A DNA stretch of 7,049 nt, taken from NCBI GenBank assembly GCA_937996765.1, contig CALKUG010000548.1, positions 1 through 7,049 on the forward strand, in the 5' to 3' direction. Of this stretch, positions 5,860 to 7,049 are shown one piece after another (within the stretch, counting starts at the first letter, position 1; every line of letters starts with the position of its first letter). The position numbers and the translations under genes were made by a program. This DNA is from an uncultured Ignavibacteria bacterium. Lineage in GTDB: Bacteria; Bacteroidota; Ignavibacteria; Ignavibacteriales; Ignavibacteriaceae. Below the pieces are notes generated by a model that was not told the origin of the DNA, ran no database searches, and saw nothing but the letters and a program-made list of their open reading frames with translations.

Positions 5860-6786
5860 ATGAACTATATCATCGGAATAGATGGTGGTGGTACTAAAAC
5901 CCACTCTTACACTGCAGATGAAAATCTCACAATACTCCATGAGTTTACAGCAGGCCCCTCAACCTTTCTTCTTCTGGGCGAACAAACCGTATCCGAAACA
6001 ATAAAGAAACACTTAGATTCAGCAGTTGCAGCCTTAAACTGTAGTTATTCGGATATTTCAGCCGTGCATTTAGGAACAACGGGCGCAGGGAGAAAAACAG
6101 ATGCCGAACGCTTTGAAAAGGCTTTTGCTAAATACATCGAAGAAATGGGGCTTCCAAAAATTCCTCTTTATGTTGAAAGCGATGCCAGAATAGCATTAGA
6201 GGGTGCTTTTAGCGGTAAGCCGGGCTCAATTCTTATTGCTGGCACCGGTTCGATAATGTTTGGAAAAAACGCAAGCGGCGAAATTTTTAGAGTTGGCGGA
6301 TTTGGAAGATTTATTGGCGATGAAGGTAGTGGATACATGATTGGGAAAAAAGGTCTTACTGCTGTTGCGAGAGAATTTGATGGACGTGGAGTACATACTC
6401 TGATTTCCGAGAAACTTAAAGCCGGTACCGAAATTGTTGATGGTCCTTCGCTAATAACAGCGGTATATACCAACAATTACGACATTGCTTCTGCAGCTCG
6501 TTTTGTAATTGATGCTGCATCAGAAGGTGATGAGATTGCGGTTAATATTCTGAATGAAGAATGCAATAATCTCATTGACCATATTCGTACCATGAAAGAA
6601 AAAATCAACGAACCTACTCTATTGCTTTCTTTTATAGGCGGTACAATAGCAAACGATACCTTTTACTCAGCAATGTTAAAAGAAAAAATTATACAGGTGG
6701 TTCCCGGTGTAAGTGTACTTCCGCAAGAAAATAACCCAACTATGGGTGCTCTTATTATGGCAAAACAAAGAATTTCTAAACAATAA
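5860..6786 (+). CDS. BadF/BadG/BcrA/BcrD-family amino-sugar kinase (GlcNAc/MurNAc kinase type)
   Basis: A complete 308-residue ASKHA-fold kinase, expected to phosphorylate N-acetylglucosamine or N-acetylmuramic acid with ATP in the cytoplasm. Visible motifs: phosphate-1 DGGGTKT (8-14), SDAR with the probable catalytic aspartate D108 (aligned by position with Asp107 of human GlcNAc kinase), phosphate-2 AGTGS (127-131), GGFGRFIGDEGSGYMIG (146-162) typical of this kinase family, the adenosine-motif region FIGGT (258-262) and the C-terminal NPTMGAL (292-298). It lacks the cysteine-ligated iron-sulfur site of the 2-hydroxyacyl-CoA dehydratase activators in the same superfamily, so that activity is unlikely. 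An AmpG-like transporter starts 32 bases downstream. In Tannerella an AmpG-type MurNAc transporter (MurT) and a BadF-type kinase (MurK) work as a pair, which favours a cell-wall sugar. GlcNAc, glucosamine or MurNAc cannot be told apart from sequence alone. The ATG has AGG 7 bases upstream (5850-5852). Confidence 0.88.
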   Translation: MNYIIGIDGGGTKTHSYTADENLTILHEFTAGPSTFLLLGEQTVSETIKKHLDSAVAALNCSYSDISAVHLGTTGAGRKTDAERFEKAFAKYIEEMGLPKIPLYVESDARIALEGAFSGKPGSILIAGTGSIMFGKNASGEIFRVGGFGRFIGDEGSGYMIGKKGLTAVAREFDGRGVHTLISEKLKAGTEIVDGPSLITAVYTNNYDIASAARFVIDAASEGDEIAVNILNEECNNLIDHIRTMKEKINEPTLLLSFIGGTIANDTFYSAMLKEKIIQVVPGVSVLPQENNPTMGALIMAKQRISKQ

Positions 6787-6807
6787 AACCAAGCTTAGCA
6801 AGTATTC

Positions 6808-6812
6808 AGGAG
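6808..6812 (+). promoter_or_regulatory. Strong ribosome binding site of the transporter gene
   Basis: AGGAG stands 6 bases before the ATG at 6819. It is the best Shine-Dalgarno site in the window, where most genes have weak ones, and it fixes the transporter start. Confidence 0.75.
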
Positions 6813-6818
6813 TAAACA

Positions 6819-7049
6819 ATGGCCGATAGTATTAAAGAGAAAAAACAAAGTCCTTGGTCGTGGATTTCGACACTTTACTATGCACAAGGTATCCCCTACG
6901 TTGTGGTAATGACCGTTTCGGTAATAATGTATAAACGTCTTGGTGTGTCAAATACCGATATAGCCCTTTATACCAGTTGGTTATACCTCCCTTGGGTGAT
7001 AAAACCGTTATGGAGCCCATTGGTAGATTTGGTTAAAACAAAGCGGTTT
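6819..7049 (+). CDS. AmpG-like MFS transporter, N-terminal part only
   Basis: The first 77 codons of a Major Facilitator transporter, cut off by the right window edge. The product begins MADSIKEKKQSPWSWISTLY. It shows the AmpG-type opening: a polar start, SPWSW at 11-15, a first membrane helix through YYAQGIPYVVVMTVSVIMY (20-38), the turn LGVSNTDIALYTSW (41-54), and a second helix ending in the PLWSPLVD motif (63-70), where the acidic residue and following basic KTKR loop match the conserved loop between helices 2 and 3 of the superfamily. AmpG proteins import muropeptides or cell-wall amino sugars across the inner membrane. With the adjacent amino-sugar kinase, uptake of MurNAc, GlcNAc or a muropeptide is the likely role. 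The kinase and transporter are 32 bases apart without a terminator between them, so they should share one transcript. Confidence 0.85.
   Translation, partial: MADSIKEKKQSPWSWISTLYYAQGIPYVVVMTVSVIMYKRLGVSNTDIALYTSWLYLPWVIKPLWSPLVDLVKTKRF

Noticed and set aside
5679..5897. Plus-strand frame overlapping the histidine kinase end and the sugar kinase start
   Set aside because: It overlaps both real genes in another frame, crosses the inverted repeat and resembles no protein.
6832..7020. Minus-strand frame opposite the transporter start
   Set aside because: The plus strand has a strong ribosome site and an AmpG-like sequence; the antisense frame has no support.

Overview
This is a bacterial chromosomal window with low to moderate G+C. 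Several features point to the Bacteroidota or a relative in the Bacteroidota-Chlorobi-Ignavibacteria group. Promoter candidates match the Bacteroidota type (TTG, about 19-20 bases, TAnnTTTG) rather than the sigma-70 type. Shine-Dalgarno sites are mostly weak. A BadF-type amino-sugar kinase sits next to an AmpG-like transporter in the arrangement seen in that group. The genus cannot be named from this sequence alone.

Left part (1-1081, minus strand): the beginning of a membrane-anchored, probably sensory protein is cut off by the window edge (1-469). Upstream of it on the same strand is a 177-residue, largely disordered protein of unknown function (548-1081). The 240-base divergent intergenic region (1082-1321) carries two perfect hairpin-type palindromes in tandem. 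They overlap a good minus-strand promoter and a plausible plus-strand one.

Middle (1322-4281, plus strand): a complete 908-residue P2-type cation ATPase, most likely a calcium exporter with a single ion-binding site. It is followed by a 43-residue single-span membrane protein (4111-4242) and then a strong rho-independent terminator (4246-4281). Pump and small protein probably form one transcription unit, which makes the small protein a candidate pump regulator or subunit.

Right part (4295-7049, plus strand): a soluble histidine kinase with two PAS domains starts at a TTG codon just after the terminator. No response regulator lies beside it. After a 9-bp perfect inverted repeat (5805-5828) comes a BadF/BcrA-family kinase of the N-acetylglucosamine/N-acetylmuramic acid kinase type. 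The start of an AmpG-like MFS transporter follows 32 bases later with a strong ribosome binding site. These last two genes look like the front of an operon for uptake and phosphorylation of cell-wall sugars.

No tRNA, rRNA, CRISPR array, insertion sequence or phage gene was seen. Nothing here is a clear new multi-gene system. The most promising undescribed element is the 43-residue membrane protein behind the calcium pump.
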